From Cyprinodon diabolis (taxonomy: Eukaryota > Chordata > Actinopteri > Cyprinodontiformes > Cyprinodontidae), in contig CM060068.1 in the NCBI GenBank assembly GCA_030533445.1, positions 18,257,479 through 18,321,478 on the forward strand: a stretch of DNA of 64,000 bases, written 5' to 3'. The notes under the pieces are model-generated. The model searched no databases. It was not told where the DNA came from and saw only the letters and a list, made by a program, of their open reading frames with translations. Below, one piece after another: positions 36,620 to 48,600 of this stretch (position 1 is the stretch's first letter; each line of letters opens with the position of its first letter). A program made the position numbers and the translations under genes.

Positions 36620-38290
36620 AGTTATGCTCATAAGTTTACATACCCCGGCAGACTCTATGATTCTTGGACAGTTTTTCAGGGAATATGAATGATCACAAAA
36701 TTTTCCACTAAAGTTTAGAGTTTGGGTGAAACCATTTAATGTCAAACGGCTGTGTTTTCTCTTTTTAAATTATAATGACAACAGAACCTACCTCAATGAC
36801 CCTCAGTTCACATACCCTACTGATTCTGGTATGATAACATGCATAGAAGTTGGACCAAACAGGTTTCTTTGATTCTGACACTGACCTTTTTGGAGTCATA
36901 GGGAAAACAAAATAATTAGACAATAATCTCCTGGTAAATATATTAGAACTGTATAAAAATGGAAATATATATAAAAAAATAAAATCCAAAAATTGTTAGT
37001 ACCAGCAAACAGTGTTCAAACTGTGATTATTGAATGAAAACTCAGGGGCTTTATTAAAGCTACAGTGTGTAATAATTACAGGGATATACAGTCAGAAATG
37101 TAATATATTATACATAACTATGTTATTTATTATCATCTACGAGCTCAGCCTCTTAACCTTAATATTTGCGTTGCCTTAGAATTCGTTATTTATAATTACA
37201 TAGGAGCGGGTTTCGCAGCCATGGAGGCAGACATCTTTGCGCTACGGCAGCGCAGAGCCAACAAACTAGAGATTGCGAGATCGCCCATTACGCTCGAAAG
37301 TAACTACGGCAAGTTGAGAGAGATGAACTGAGACGGTACTGAACACACAGACTAATGAAATACTATCTGTAAAATTATCTATGTAAACAAACCTCATCAC
37401 TTGAGAAGGTAGGTGATGCGGACGTCGTGGAAGACATTTTGTCCCGTAACGCTCGCCATTCTGTTAGGGAGGAGAAGCGGTGGGGGGGAGATGTTCATGT
37501 TGCTCCGGTCTGCAGTCTGGACGTTAGATGTCGCTGAAAATTACACACTGTAGCTTTAAAGCCAAACCACGGTTAGTGTGACTAATAGAAGTTTCAGCCA
37601 CAACTGACAGGAAAATTGTTCGAGATGTAAAGAAATACACACAAATAAAATCAACTGAAATACAAGACTCTGAAAACCATTGCGTGGCTGTTTCAAAATG
37701 TACAAAAAGGAGGCTCTGGTCGACTCGCCAGAAGAAAGTCATTATTGCGCAAATGCTGCAAAGTATCTCACCTACAATGCACCAAACATCACAGAGGCAG
37801 GCTTCGAAACTGCTGTAACAAGGTAACTTGGAGCGATGAAAGAAAATTTGAACACCATGCATAACTGATGTTTAAGTGATGTGTGCACTACAGAGGCACA
37901 TAAAACTTGGTCAAAATTGAAGAAAATATTAATGTAGCACTTTATCAGCAAATATTACTGGTAAAAATTTCAATAATCAGCCCTGAAGCTGTGAATGGGA
38001 CGTATCACTGTCTACAGCATAACAAAATGAAGATTCTGGAGAAGCCAGCTCAGTCTCCTGAGCTCAGTATTATTTAACCACCCTTGGGAGATTAGGAGAT
38101 CTCTTGTGCATAGTTCATGCAAGGCAGCCCAGGAATGAACACGAACTGGAGGCTTTTTGCCAAGAAGAATGGGCAGCTTTACCATCTAAAAAAAAAAGAG
38201 CCTCATTCACGACTACCAAAAGACTTCAAGCTGTCATTTATGTTGGAGGGGGCAATACACAATATTAAGGGTGTGTAAACTTTTTATCAG
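36620..38290. mobile_element. Tc1-like transposon remnant interrupted by a MITE
   Basis: The left part starts near GCTCATAAGTTTACATACCC, a typical Tc1 end of fish, and the right part ends near GGGTGTGTAAACTTTTTATC. Between them is heavily decayed transposase-like sequence, split by the MITE at 37054-37559. No frame survives. Confidence 0.55.
37054..37559 (+). mobile_element. MITE, copy 2, nested in the Tc1 remnant
   Basis: Nearly identical to copy 1, with termini TTAAAGCTACAGTGTGTAA and TTACACACTGTAGCTTTAA. It sits inside older Tc1-like sequence, so it inserted later. Confidence 0.85.
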
Positions 38291-38529
38291 TTTTTAGATG
38301 ATTTTCACAATGCCAATTCCAGTACTATCTCCAGCTAAAACTGTTCAGCAGCTAAGCTCCTCTTCCTGCTGTCTTGAAGTTTTACCCACAGGTTTTATGA
38401 AGAAGGTTTTTTTCTGTTTTAGAATCAGATTTCATTCAAATCATAAACCCTTATGTCAGGTGTTTCCCCCCCGAGCCTTAAAAACAGTAATTATTGAACC
38501 ATTGTGAAAAAGAGAAGTCATCCCAGACT

Positions 38530-40528
38530 CTGGAAGGACCACTGTGCTGTTAGTATTGGACCTCAGTGCAGCGTTTGATACTTTTGATCACTTGATTTTA
38601 TTGGCGAGTCTGGAAAACTGGGTCGGCCTTTCTCATACAGCAATGAACTAGTTTAAATCCTACCTGAGGGACATGAAACTCATATGTGTCAGTAGGGAAC
38701 TTGAAATCCGAGACCAGAAAAATTACATGCGGGGTTCCTCAAGGCTCCATTCTGGCGCCCCTTCTTTTAAATATCGACATGCTCCCCTTTGCTCAGATTG
38801 TTGCAAACAACAATATCAGTTACCATAACTATGCAGATGACACACAGCTTTATACCACAAAGTCAGTAGGCGACTATCGAACAATCAGAGAGTTGACTAG
38901 ATGCTTAGAACAGATCAATATGTGGATGCACCATAATTTTTTACAAATGAATACAAACAGAAATTCAGGTTAATAATCTTCGGACAATAGAAGGAGAGAT
39001 CCAGAGCTTCAGCTTCAGCTACTACAGCTAGAAACTACTGACTAGAGCTAAGAAAGTAGAACACATCAGTCTGAAGTCCGGCTCCCTGTAGCTCAGAGAA
39101 GATACTTAATGAAATATTACTAAATTACAAAAAAAAATTATTGAAATAAATTGAATCAGCTTTATAACCATCAGACACTTTATTAAAACTATACAACAGA
39201 GAAATCCAGCCCTTGCAATTTTGGTATATTGAATCCAACTGATGCTATGCGACCAGGATTGATGACAAAAGAAACCCCCGGGATGTGATTCAAACATTTT
39301 GCTCTATCAGCTTCGGCGCCACAGGTTGTCCGGGTGATTTTTGTCTAATCTATTTAATTTCCGGATCAAAATTTTACACAAAACCAGTTACTTTGGATAA
39401 TAAAACATCCCTTTTCCCAATCCAAAGCCATTCCTACAATTGGCAGCAATACAATAGACCATTGTAATGGTGATTTAACAATCCTTACAGATGTTAACAA
39501 TGCGTGAAGTAGAGGTTCTATACACCCACCTGAGTACCTTTTCACTACACTGACTTCACAGCTGGGTTTCGTCACGTGACTGCTTTAGAGGAGCTAGAGC
39601 TGCCCAGCATACTGTAAAACTCTCTTGATTTTAATTACTTGGAGCATTTTTAGAGTGACTTAGTACAGCCACAGAGAGAAAATAAAGAATAATCTACCAT
39701 CACACAGGATAAAACTGCTTTAGACGCACTACTTTCAATTTGACCTTTAAGGTTGTGGTGTCATGATCTTGCCTTGCTTGATTGTTCATTCAATTTACCT
39801 GCCTAGCTCCACCCAGTTTCTCATCACCGCTCATCTGCGTCACCTGCTCCAGTCTCTATTTTACATGCCTGCTCCCAGTCATCACTGCCAAATTATTCAA
39901 GCCTTTCGTAAGAGTTCTCTATGGTACCTGATTGTGTTCTGATTGCCCGATCCTGACCTGTTCTGCCTTCGGTCCTCTGAGCCTGCCTGGTCCTGTTCTG
40001 ATCTGTTTGCCTGACCCGTCTTCGGACACCTGCTGGATTCTACTTGTGGACTGAACCTGGATCTGCTTCCTGACATCGACCTGGATTTCCCTTCAGTACC
40101 TCTTCTGATCTCTGATCTTCTGGCATGGACGATCCCCTCTGGATTTTCCTTCCTTCCTTTCCCTGCTTGGATCTGATCTTCTGCCAGTTCTGCAGTCTTC
40201 AAGTCTTCAAGGCTGAAATCCACTTCCTCCTCAGGGACAAGACTGAACTTTAACCTTTGTTTCCCTCCTGCGGAGGTTTGTGCCTAGCTGCCACTGCCAA
40301 TCAGTCTTTTTTAAATAAACACATTTTGAGTAATCTGTCTGTCTTGCCTTGAATACTGGGTTCTCTGTTCTGAGCCTTGACTTTGGTCCAACTTTTTTGT
40401 TTTCCAGATGTTTGCATCTTTGATTTTATTATGCTTTTTGTTCTATTTTATTATCTAATTCATATAAAGCACTTTGAGTTGTCCTTGCACTGAATTGTGC
40501 TATACAAATAAACCTGCCTTGCCTTGAT
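38530..40528 (+). mobile_element. LINE fragment (L2/Rex type) with a nested repeat
   Basis: From about 38545 the plus strand reads VLDLSAAFDTFDH and then, frame-shifted, ITCGVPQGSILAPLLLNIDM and NYADDTQLYTTKSVGDY. These are reverse-transcriptase motifs including the YADD catalytic box. The 3' end is recognisable at 40455-40528 (AAAGCACTTTGAGTTGTCCT, CTATACAAATAAA, then TGCCTTGCCTTGA). A repeat-like interval at 39764-40330 appears inserted between them. Stops and frameshifts show it is dead. Confidence 0.7.
39764..40330. repeat. Repeat-like insert within the LINE fragment
   Basis: CT-rich text beginning TGTCATGATCTTGCCTTGC and ending about AAATAAACACATTTTGAG. A minus-strand frame (40223-39897) is rich in Gly, Arg, Ser and Glu and looks compositional rather than coding. 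The style resembles the TGTCA-ended repeats at 13253 and 57080. Confidence 0.4.
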
Positions 40529-40875
40529 TTGGACATAAAAACATAATTGTGTTCCTTCATCATCACATAAACCCCTTACTTTTTAACAAAATTTTCTAGT
40601 TTTGTTTGAAAATTAAATTATTAAAATTATTAAAAATAATTTAAATTAAATTAAGTGACATTTCTGCATTGTTCTGTAAAACAACTAGTCTTCTTTTATA
40701 TATATATATATATAAAAAACTAGTTTTCATAGCTAATGATTCATGAACCCCTCAAATGTGTTACAATGAGAATTGAGGCAATGGTTGGTATTGGGCAAGA
40801 AGTTTTGCCCAAAGACACTTTATTAGTATCTCCTCTCCCAACAGCCTCTGTTTTCACGTTCATAACACAATACAT

Positions 40876-41400
40876 TTAAAGCTACAGTGTGTAACTTTTT
40901 GCGACATCTAGTGGTCAGACTGCAGACTGCAGCAACATGAACATCTCCCCCCCACCGCTTCTCCCCCCCCTAACAGTACGGCGAGCGTTACGGGACAAAA
41001 TGTCTTCCACGACGTCCGTCCGCATCACCTACCTTCTCAAGTGATGAGATTTGTTTACATAGATAATTTTACAGATAGTATTTCATTAGTCTGTGTAGGG
41101 TATAGATTTCATGTAGACTCAAGATAATAAATATACCCGTAATTTTTTCTACATCGTTGTGACATTTTGGCGATCTCGCAATCACTAGTTTGTTGGCTCT
41201 GCGCTGCCGTAGCGCAAAGATGTCTGCCTCCATGGCTGCGAGACCCGCTCCTATGTAATTATAAATAACGAATTCTAAGGCAACGCAAATATTAAGGTTA
41301 AGAGGCTGAGCTCGTAGATGATGATAAATAACATAGTTATGTATTATATATTTCATTTCTGACTGTATATCCCTGTAATTATTACACACTGTAGCTTTAA
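40876..41400 (-). mobile_element. MITE, copy 3, inverted
   Basis: Reverse complement of copies 1 and 2 with both termini intact (TTAAAGCTACAGTGTGTAA and TTACACACTGTAGCTTTAA). All copies share an internal stretch that reads [16 protein letters not shown] when translated, but it is too short and interrupted to be a gene. Confidence 0.85.
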
Positions 41401-42839
41401 GGAAGCAGGCAGATATTTTTCAAAATGCACTACTGAGAATCCGAAAAGCAGCTTATAATTGCTAGTATGGACCCTGAAGGTCAGTGTGTTCATGTAAGGT
41501 AAAAGTCTGTATATGTGTAGTTTGATGGAGATCTAAAAATGTCCTTAAAGAGCTCTGGATGTCACAGAGACTAGGTTATGTTCTCCTGCTTGCAAACAGT
41601 AAAAATTGCTAGAGCTCATCGTTATCAAACAGGCCATCCCAGTGTTTTTTTTGTTGTTGTTTTTCTTTTAAGGCTAATTTCCACTATTATGGTAAAAAAA
41701 ATGGTTCTCCATTGTCTATGAGAACATCACACCCACATCACTTTAAATCACATTATAAAAATCTACAAGTCCTATGCAATTTGCATATAATGCCTTTTTT
41801 TTTTTTTTTTTACTTTGAGGTGATCATGCATAGCAGATCAGCAGTTTGTCAAATGTCTGGACCTGCCGATCACAGTCTGGCTTTTTGATCATTGGTGTAT
41901 AAGTACCATCAGACACGGGCCTTCAGATAAAGTTGTAACTTTTGTGACCATCTCAGGCGATCCTTTAATCTAAGCATAAACCAATCATTCTGGTCATTGC
42001 TGAGAAGAAAACTGACATGTTTCGAGGGCAAAAACAACACATCTTTTGTAGAAAGTATTTTTTTTAGTTTTATTTTTATCAAATCATGTTATGAAAATAA
42101 TGACAAGCAACCATCATCTTCAACATTTGTATCTTTCTGTACATCTCCACAAAAACGTAGCTCTGATTTATGCAATATCCCTGCAGTCTCAGAGTACCAA
42201 TGTCTTCTCTTTGTGCTGGACTTTTATTCCTCTCATCTTGGAAGTGTCCATCCCCACCATAAAACATCTTTACAAGGTACGTGAGCGAGAAATTCACAGA
42301 TCTGGCAGAATTAGTCTTATTTGGGCTCTCCTATTGTCTCCTCATCAAAAATAATTTACAAAAAATCTGTACATACTTACAAGGCTGGAGTTCGTGTCTG
42401 AAGGGTTTTTCAAATTAAAGGAGAAACAATCAAAACAAAAGGGAAACCATAAAAGGGTGATCTGATATTCTGGACAGTTATTTTATATGGTACATTTAAA
42501 GGTCAAACTCTCATTCAGCCTTATGGCACAAAAAAATTCGGCTAAACCTTCTGGAAATGATTTCAGCACATTTAAAAGAAAACAAAAAGAAGAATCCTAG
42601 AAATGTTTATGGAGTTTGTTTAGATTGACTTATGTTTTTAATCAAGTGCATGTTAACCCAAAATATCTGTAAATATACCAATTTTCCCTCTCTATCACAG
42701 TCAAATGGAGCTGGAATAGAAACAGGCATCCTAAAAACACTTAAGGCTTCATTTATATTCTTTAGCTCACAGCTAACAGAAATCAACAATCATAATCCTA
42801 TTTCTGTCCATCGTTTGACTTAAACCGATCCGCACTTAG
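41401..42839. other. Spacer without recognised features
   Basis: AT-rich sequence between the inverted MITE and the Harbinger remnant. No gene-like frame, RNA or repeat is recognised. Confidence 0.4.
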
Positions 42840-43593
42840 GGCCAGATTTATTAAGATCCAATTTTGCGTGCAGTAATTTGCGCTCGTAAACTGGAATTTT
42901 GTGCAAGGGGCTGAACCATGGTTTGCGGGTGATTTAACAAGAGTGATTGTGTAACTGGTGGCAGGTGCAAAACTGTTGGAGACGCCCTATTTAAATGATG
43001 GTTTTGCGCGTTTTGTGGTTTGCGGCAAAGTAGTTTGTAGTTTGTACAAACTAGTGCATTAAGAAATTTATTCCATAAGGTGGTATGTGGCTGAATTTCT
43101 ACTTCACTGCAGTAAAAAAAAAAAAAAAAAAACTGGTGTTTTGTATTGGCCTGTAGAAAAATGCACATACCAAATGGCTCAAAAGAAGTGACTGTGGATG
43201 AGATTACTGCGCGTACGCATCCCCGCAGCATTGGCATGTTGCTCCACAGGCGCAGAGGGGAGGTCTGGTTTCTCCGTTAGGGCGTCAGGGCGACATGGCA
43301 TTTAGAACGTCGGACAGCACTTCTGAAAAACGAGATTGGGAGATCCCAGATGCAAAAAAGTGCAATGTTGCAAGGAGTTTTGTGATATCTGGTATTGCGT
43401 GGGTCCTCCTTGTGGCTGGCTCCAAATCCATTCGGAGTTCCCCCAACAGCTCCAAAATGGCAATGCTCGATAAACGATATGTTTTGATGATCGTTTCCTC
43501 GTTCATTCCAAAAATATTCACACGGAGTGAAAAAATGCGTTCTCTGCGTCTCCTTGCTTCATTTCGATGTCTCCTTCTTGCGAAAATAATTAG
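42840..43593 (-). mobile_element. PIF/Harbinger (HARBI1-like) remnant, cut by Tc1
   Basis: The minus strand from about 43590 encodes IFARRRHRNEARRRRERIFS, then EETIIKTYRLSSIAILELLG and LATLHFFASGISQSRFSEVL, ending at a stop at 43285. This is the N-terminal region of a Harbinger nuclease. The catalytic part is missing. The end near 42840 (TTA then GGGCCAGATTTATTAA) fits a Harbinger terminus with a TTA target. The Tc1 element at 43596 interrupts the upstream side. Confidence 0.65.
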
Positions 43594-43595
43594 TA

Positions 43596-44836
43596 CACTA
43601 TATTGCCAAAAGTATTTGCTCACCTGCCTTGACTCACATATGAGCTTAAGTGACATCCCGTTCCTAATCCATAGGGTTCAATATGACGTCGGTCCACCCT
43701 TTGCAGCTAGAACAGCTTCAACTCTTCTGGGAAGGCTGTCCACAAGGTTTAGGAGTGTGTTTATGGGAATTTTTGACCATTCTTCCAGAAGCGCATTTGT
43801 GAGGTCGCACACTGATGTTGGACGAGAAGGCCTGGCTCTCAGTCTCCGCTCTAATTCATCCCAAAGGTGTTCTATCGGGTTGAGGTCAGGACTCTGTGCA
43901 GGCCAGTCAAGTTCATCCACACCAGACTCTGTCATCCATGTCTTTATGGACCTTGCTTTGTGCACTGGTGCACAGTCATGTTGGAAGAGGAAGGGGCCAG
44001 CTCCAAACTGTTCCCACAAAGTTGGGAGCATGGAATTGTCCAAAATGTCTTGGTATGCTGAAGCATTCAGAGTTCCTTTCACTGGAACTAAGGGGCCAAG
44101 CCCAGCTCCTGAAAAACAACCCCACACCATAATCCCCCCTCCACCAAACTTTACACTTGGCACAATGCAGTCAGACAAGTACCGTTCTCCTGGCAACCGC
44201 CAAACCCAGACCCGTCCATCAGATTGCCAGATGGAGAAGCGCGATTCGTCACTCCAGAGAACGCGTCTCCACTGCTCTAGAGTCCAGTGGCGGCGTGCTT
44301 TACACCACCGCATCCGACGCTTTGCATTGCACTTGGTTATGTATGGCTTGGATGCAGCTGCTCGACCATGGAAACCCATTCCATGAAGCTCTCTGCGCAC
44401 TGTTCTTGAGCTAATCTGAAGGCCACATGAAGTTTGGAGGTCTGTAGTGATTGACTCTGCAGAAAGTTGGCGACCTCTTCGCACTATGCGCTTCAGCATC
44501 CGCTGACCCCGCTCCGTCAGTTTACGTGGCCTACCACTTCGTGGCTGAGTTGCTGTCGTTCCCAAACACTTCCATTTTCTTATAATACAGCTGACAGTTG
44601 ACTGTGGAATATTTAGGAGCGAGGAAATTTCACGACTGGATTTGTTGCACAGGTGGCATCCTATCACAGTTCCACGCTGGAATTCACTGAGCTCCTGAGA
44701 GCGACCCATTCTTTCACAAATGTTTGTAAAAACAGTCTGCATGCCTAGGTGCTTGAATTTATACACCTGTGGCCATGGAAGTGATTGGAACACCTGATTC
44801 CAATAATTTGGATGGGTGAGCAAATACTATATATGG
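43596..44836 (-). mobile_element. Tc1/mariner element with intact transposase ORF
   Basis: The left end CACTATATTGCCAAAAGTAT follows TA at 43594-43595, the Tc1 target. The right end reads GGGTGAGCAAATACTATATA. Compared with the left inverted repeat it appears to lack about nine bases (TTTTGGCAA) just before the tip. About 1.24 kb, a usual Tc1 size. It carries one uninterrupted transposase frame. Confidence 0.85.
43678..44709 (-). CDS. Tc1-like transposase, apparently full length
   Basis: A 343-residue frame from [10 protein letters not shown]. The open frame extends 38 codons further upstream, but this ATG is the usual Tc1 start. The N-terminus has the paired helix-turn-helix DNA-binding region ([20 protein letters not shown], then [10 protein letters not shown], a GRPR AT-hook-like motif). 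The DDE catalytic residues are all present: [14 protein letters not shown] and [13 protein letters not shown]. There are 34 residues between the second Asp and the Glu (DD34E). It has no stop or frameshift, unlike every other transposase in the window, which points to a young copy. Cut-and-paste mobility depends on the damaged right end. Confidence 0.9.
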   Translation of the reverse strand: MGRSQELSEFQRGTVIGCHLCNKSSREISSLLNIPQSTVSCIIRKWKCLGTTATQPRSGRPRKLTERGQRMLKRIVRRGRQLSAESITTDLQTSCGLQISSRTVRRELHGMGFHGRAAASKPYITKCNAKRRMRWCKARRHWTLEQWRRVLWSDESRFSIWQSDGRVWVWRLPGERYLSDCIVPSVKFGGGGIMVWGCFSGAGLGPLVPVKGTLNASAYQDILDNSMLPTLWEQFGAGPFLFQHDCAPVHKARSIKTWMTESGVDELDWPAQSPDLNPIEHLWDELERRLRARPSRPTSVCDLTNALLEEWSKIPINTLLNLVDSLPRRVEAVLAAKGGPTSY

Positions 44837-45298
44837 ACCTCAGCTGTAGCCTCCCTCATATTCATTATGTAATTTCAAAAAGTTATCTACATTTTCTGTG
44901 TATAACAATGACCTGACCTGTAATTTTAATAAATAAATAATTAGTTAATTTGATGTTTGTCCTTTCAAATAGCTGAGAATCTTGTTTTTCTGTGTGTGTG
45001 CATGTGTAAGGAGGAATGAGTGAACCCTCCAGGACAAGAAAACTGTGTGTTTGACTCACATCGTGTTATAACAGCAAACCACAACCAACATTCTTTGTGT
45101 TCCTTCATCAAGGCATGGGGACTAAAATTAGGCGGACCGCTTTAATGTCAGGATCTGCTCGTAAAATACAGATTTTCCATGAAAAGTATCGGACCTAACA
45201 CGCAAAGCTCTAAAAACAATGTTTTGCATCATGTTTGGTGCACTGGCACATGCTCACGCTTAACATTCACCCTTTATAAGCTAACAAAATAAATTACA

Positions 45299-45304
45299 TT
45301 TATT
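45299..45304 (-). promoter_or_regulatory. Candidate polyadenylation signal of the DIP2 gene
   Basis: AATAAA on the minus strand about 340 bases after the DIP2 stop codon. Placement fits a short 3' UTR; cleavage is not shown by sequence alone. Confidence 0.4.
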
Positions 45305-45645
45305 GGCACTCTGAAGCATCAAACTAAAATCCTCCTGCTGTGCTGCACCTGGGTTTGAAGAGGCCGGAGCTAAGTCATATATCCAAAACTCACATCAGTG
45401 AAAGAAAAATGCCCTTTAAAAATATCTTTGCTGATGTCCACATTGGAAACAGATGTGAGGTTTGTATCAGTCTTATACCTGCTGGGAAGTCGTGTATCCA
45501 TTTGGTTTTTCATTCCTTTGAGTGCTAAAGGGCAAACGTCTCTCTATTAAGGCCATGCATCACACAAGGCATCTCTGTCCTGCTGTCACAAGGATTGGGA
45601 TTTTAAAAAGCAGGAGAGGAGCTAATCCTCCTGCAGAAAAGCTCC

Positions 45646-48600
45646 TCACATGTTGTACGCCACATAAATTGGGTCCAGCTGGTCGGCCAGGAATCCATCT
45701 CTGAGGTGCATCCGTTGCTTCTCCCCTCTGGAGTTAATAGGAATCACTCCGGGGTCCACCACCACCACCACTCCCACAATTAGGTAGTGCTCTTCCAGGA
45801 CGACGTTTGTAACCAAGGCCACCAGGTCCAGGGCCTCTTGCTCGGATCCCTCCAGCTCCACCACCACCACCAGGAGGTTGGTCCATGTGAACACAGCACT
45901 GAAGGAAGGAGTAGGGACGGACAACAGTTCACCATCTGTTAGATACTTATAATAACAGGATTTGGAGCTGTTGCAGGATTCTCACCATTCAGCTATGCTC
46001 TTGTGAGCACGGATAACAGACGTCTCAATGTCGATGGGGTGATACCTCATCCCCCTCAGCTCCAGAGTTTCATCAAGAGACCCCACCACATAGAGAGCAT
46101 CGTGGCGCTCTAACACATCAAAGAAATATTAAGTCGAAAAGCAGATGTAACAGTACAGATAAACCCTTTTAAGCATTTCATAGTGAAACATTTCAAAATA
46201 TTACTTATAACACTAACCTCCACTGGCGTCAGTGAGGTCGGTGCGTCGCAAGAAGCCCAGATAACCGGTTCTTGCCCAAACCGTCTGGGTGTCTCCAAAG
46301 CTGAGCTTAGTGTTGAAGTGGTCGGCGTGCAGCGCCTCTTCACCATAAACTGTGTAGTAGCCTGTGGCGTTGTGAGGACTGCTAACCCAGATCTGTCACA
46401 GATAAACAATGGTAAGGTTAAAGATTGCGCGTTCTCCTGGAGAACGCTTTAGATTCAACATGGTACCTCACTCATAATTTATTATATCTACTTTATTGAT
46501 ATTTTCAAAAATAATGAAATACAACAGCTAATGTTAAAATAGCTTTATTTTTTATTTACATGTGGCGTTTCTCTTTTATGTTTAAGCAGGTTTTATTTTA
46601 ACTACCGTAGATGTAATTATCTTTCTGAATGAATTATCTAAAAATAATAGCTTCACTTGTTTTTATGAACATTTCTATTTAGACTAATGAGAACATAGAG
46701 ATTAATTATTAACCCTTTTAAAAAAAACTCTGTCAGGGAATTTCCTTTTTGTGCTGAATCCTGTATAGCAGGTTCTCATTCTTTCACACAGTCAGATACG
46801 CGGACATAATGCTCCATAAGCTTCTGTACGGCTGCTGCATAATTCTGACAAGCTGACTAACGTCACCGCTACCAGTGTTGTTGTTGTTGCTCTTGTTGCT
46901 TGTTTGTTCTTTTGTTTTTTCCTGTGCCCTTTTGGAGGAGCTCCTATAGGTTCTCCACCTGGATTGCCAACAAGGAACAATTTGTTTTTTAGACATAGTA
47001 GCTGGTTGTGTGGTTTTGTTGACTTTTTTCTCTTTTTGTCCAAAGGATCTCTTTCCTTTCCACTCCTTTTATTTCTTCTGTCTCTCTGTCAGGTTCTGCA
47101 TTATCGGTCACATGTATATTTGGTAACAAAATGAATGAATAAAGTAGTTTTGGGTAATCAAGGGGGGACTTCTCGCCAACAAATCCTCCCTTGGAAAAAT
47201 AAATTTGCTATCAGTACAGCACGGTACTCAGATTTCAGTTCTGCTGCCATGACAAAAAATAAACAAATAAATACAACAGCTGATGTTAAAACATCTTATT
47301 TTTTATGTACAGGTGGTGTTTCTCTTTTATCTTTGAGGATGTTTTATTTTAACTTGATGTAATTATCTTTCTGAGGCAGGAGATTTAAATAGATTTACTA
47401 TTTTTAAAATGTTATGTAATTACTCAAAAATATGAATTAACTAAAAATAATAGCTTCAATTGATTTTATGCATATTTCTATTTAGACTAACGAGAACAGA
47501 GAGATTATTTCTTAACCGTTTTAAACATAGTCTGTCAGTGAATTTCCTTTTTGTGCTAAAATCTGTATATTTTTAATAGAAAGGCAGTCTCTGTTTCTTC
47601 AGCAGTGGGTGAAATCCAGACAGAGATGTTTCAGTTTCTGTTAGTAGACAGTGATGGGACTAACGGCGTTGAAAGTAACGGCGTTACTAACGCCGTTACC
47701 TTCTATTAGTAACGAGTAATCTAACTAATTACTTTGACTGTAACTATAACGCAGTTACCATTGCAGACACCCCGTTACTGCGCGTTACTCAGGTCGCACA
47801 ATGAACCTTTTTTCATGATAGGACTCGTGCGCAGCTGCGTGAAGCTGACACCCCACCCACGTCAAAAAACTCTGCAAATAGACTGAATGGTTAGTGCAAC
47901 GTTAGTGCAGATTTGTGCAGAAAAAAATATTGTTTGTGCTACTTTTGTTTAAGAGATATTAAAGATTATTTTTAGGTCATCCAGAGGTGCGCGCCTTGTC
48001 ATGAGAGAGGGGAGGATGAGAATGGCTGATGTATAGTGAGATTCCGTCTGTCAGTTGGGTAGGTGGGTGTTTCCGCTGGCGGGTGTTAACGTACAGCACA
48101 CACAGAGAGATGGAGAGTGAGGATGACTCCAGCAGCAAACAGCGTTTTCCTGTTGTAAATACCGGTGTTACGTCGAGCTGCGTTTCCCCATCAGATACGG
48201 TTTCCTCTGCATCTCCGCACAGCGCAGGTGGCACGAGTCACCGCGCAAGCGACAGGAAACGCGCATGCTCGCTAAAGGCGCGCACCAGTCGCCCTGTGCT
48301 CGCGCCACATGAGAACTATGGAGAGCGTGAACGATCAAATGATAGCCTATATGGAGAAAGGGAGAAGGATGGCTGGATGGATGGATGGTTGGATGGATGG
48401 ATGGATGGATGGATGGATGGATGGATGGATGGATGGATGGATGGATGGATGGATGGATGGATGGATGGATACTCTGCCTTCTCAACCTACTGTATTTTTT
48501 ATTTTAAACATTATTTGATGGCCTTTGTGGCAGGGATGGAGATCCATATTTTATGTCACACACAGAGTATACATCTAGATAGATAGATGGATAGATAGAT

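Noticed and set aside
39897..40223. 108-codon minus-strand frame rich in Gly, Arg and Ser
   Set aside because: Low-complexity translation of a CT-rich repeat.
43295..44414. Long plus-strand frames opposite the Tc1 and Harbinger sequences
   Set aside because: They are antisense shadows of real transposase frames and contain no protein motif.
48168..48518. Frames encoding MDGW/HPSI repeats
   Set aside because: Translation of the (GGAT)n microsatellite.
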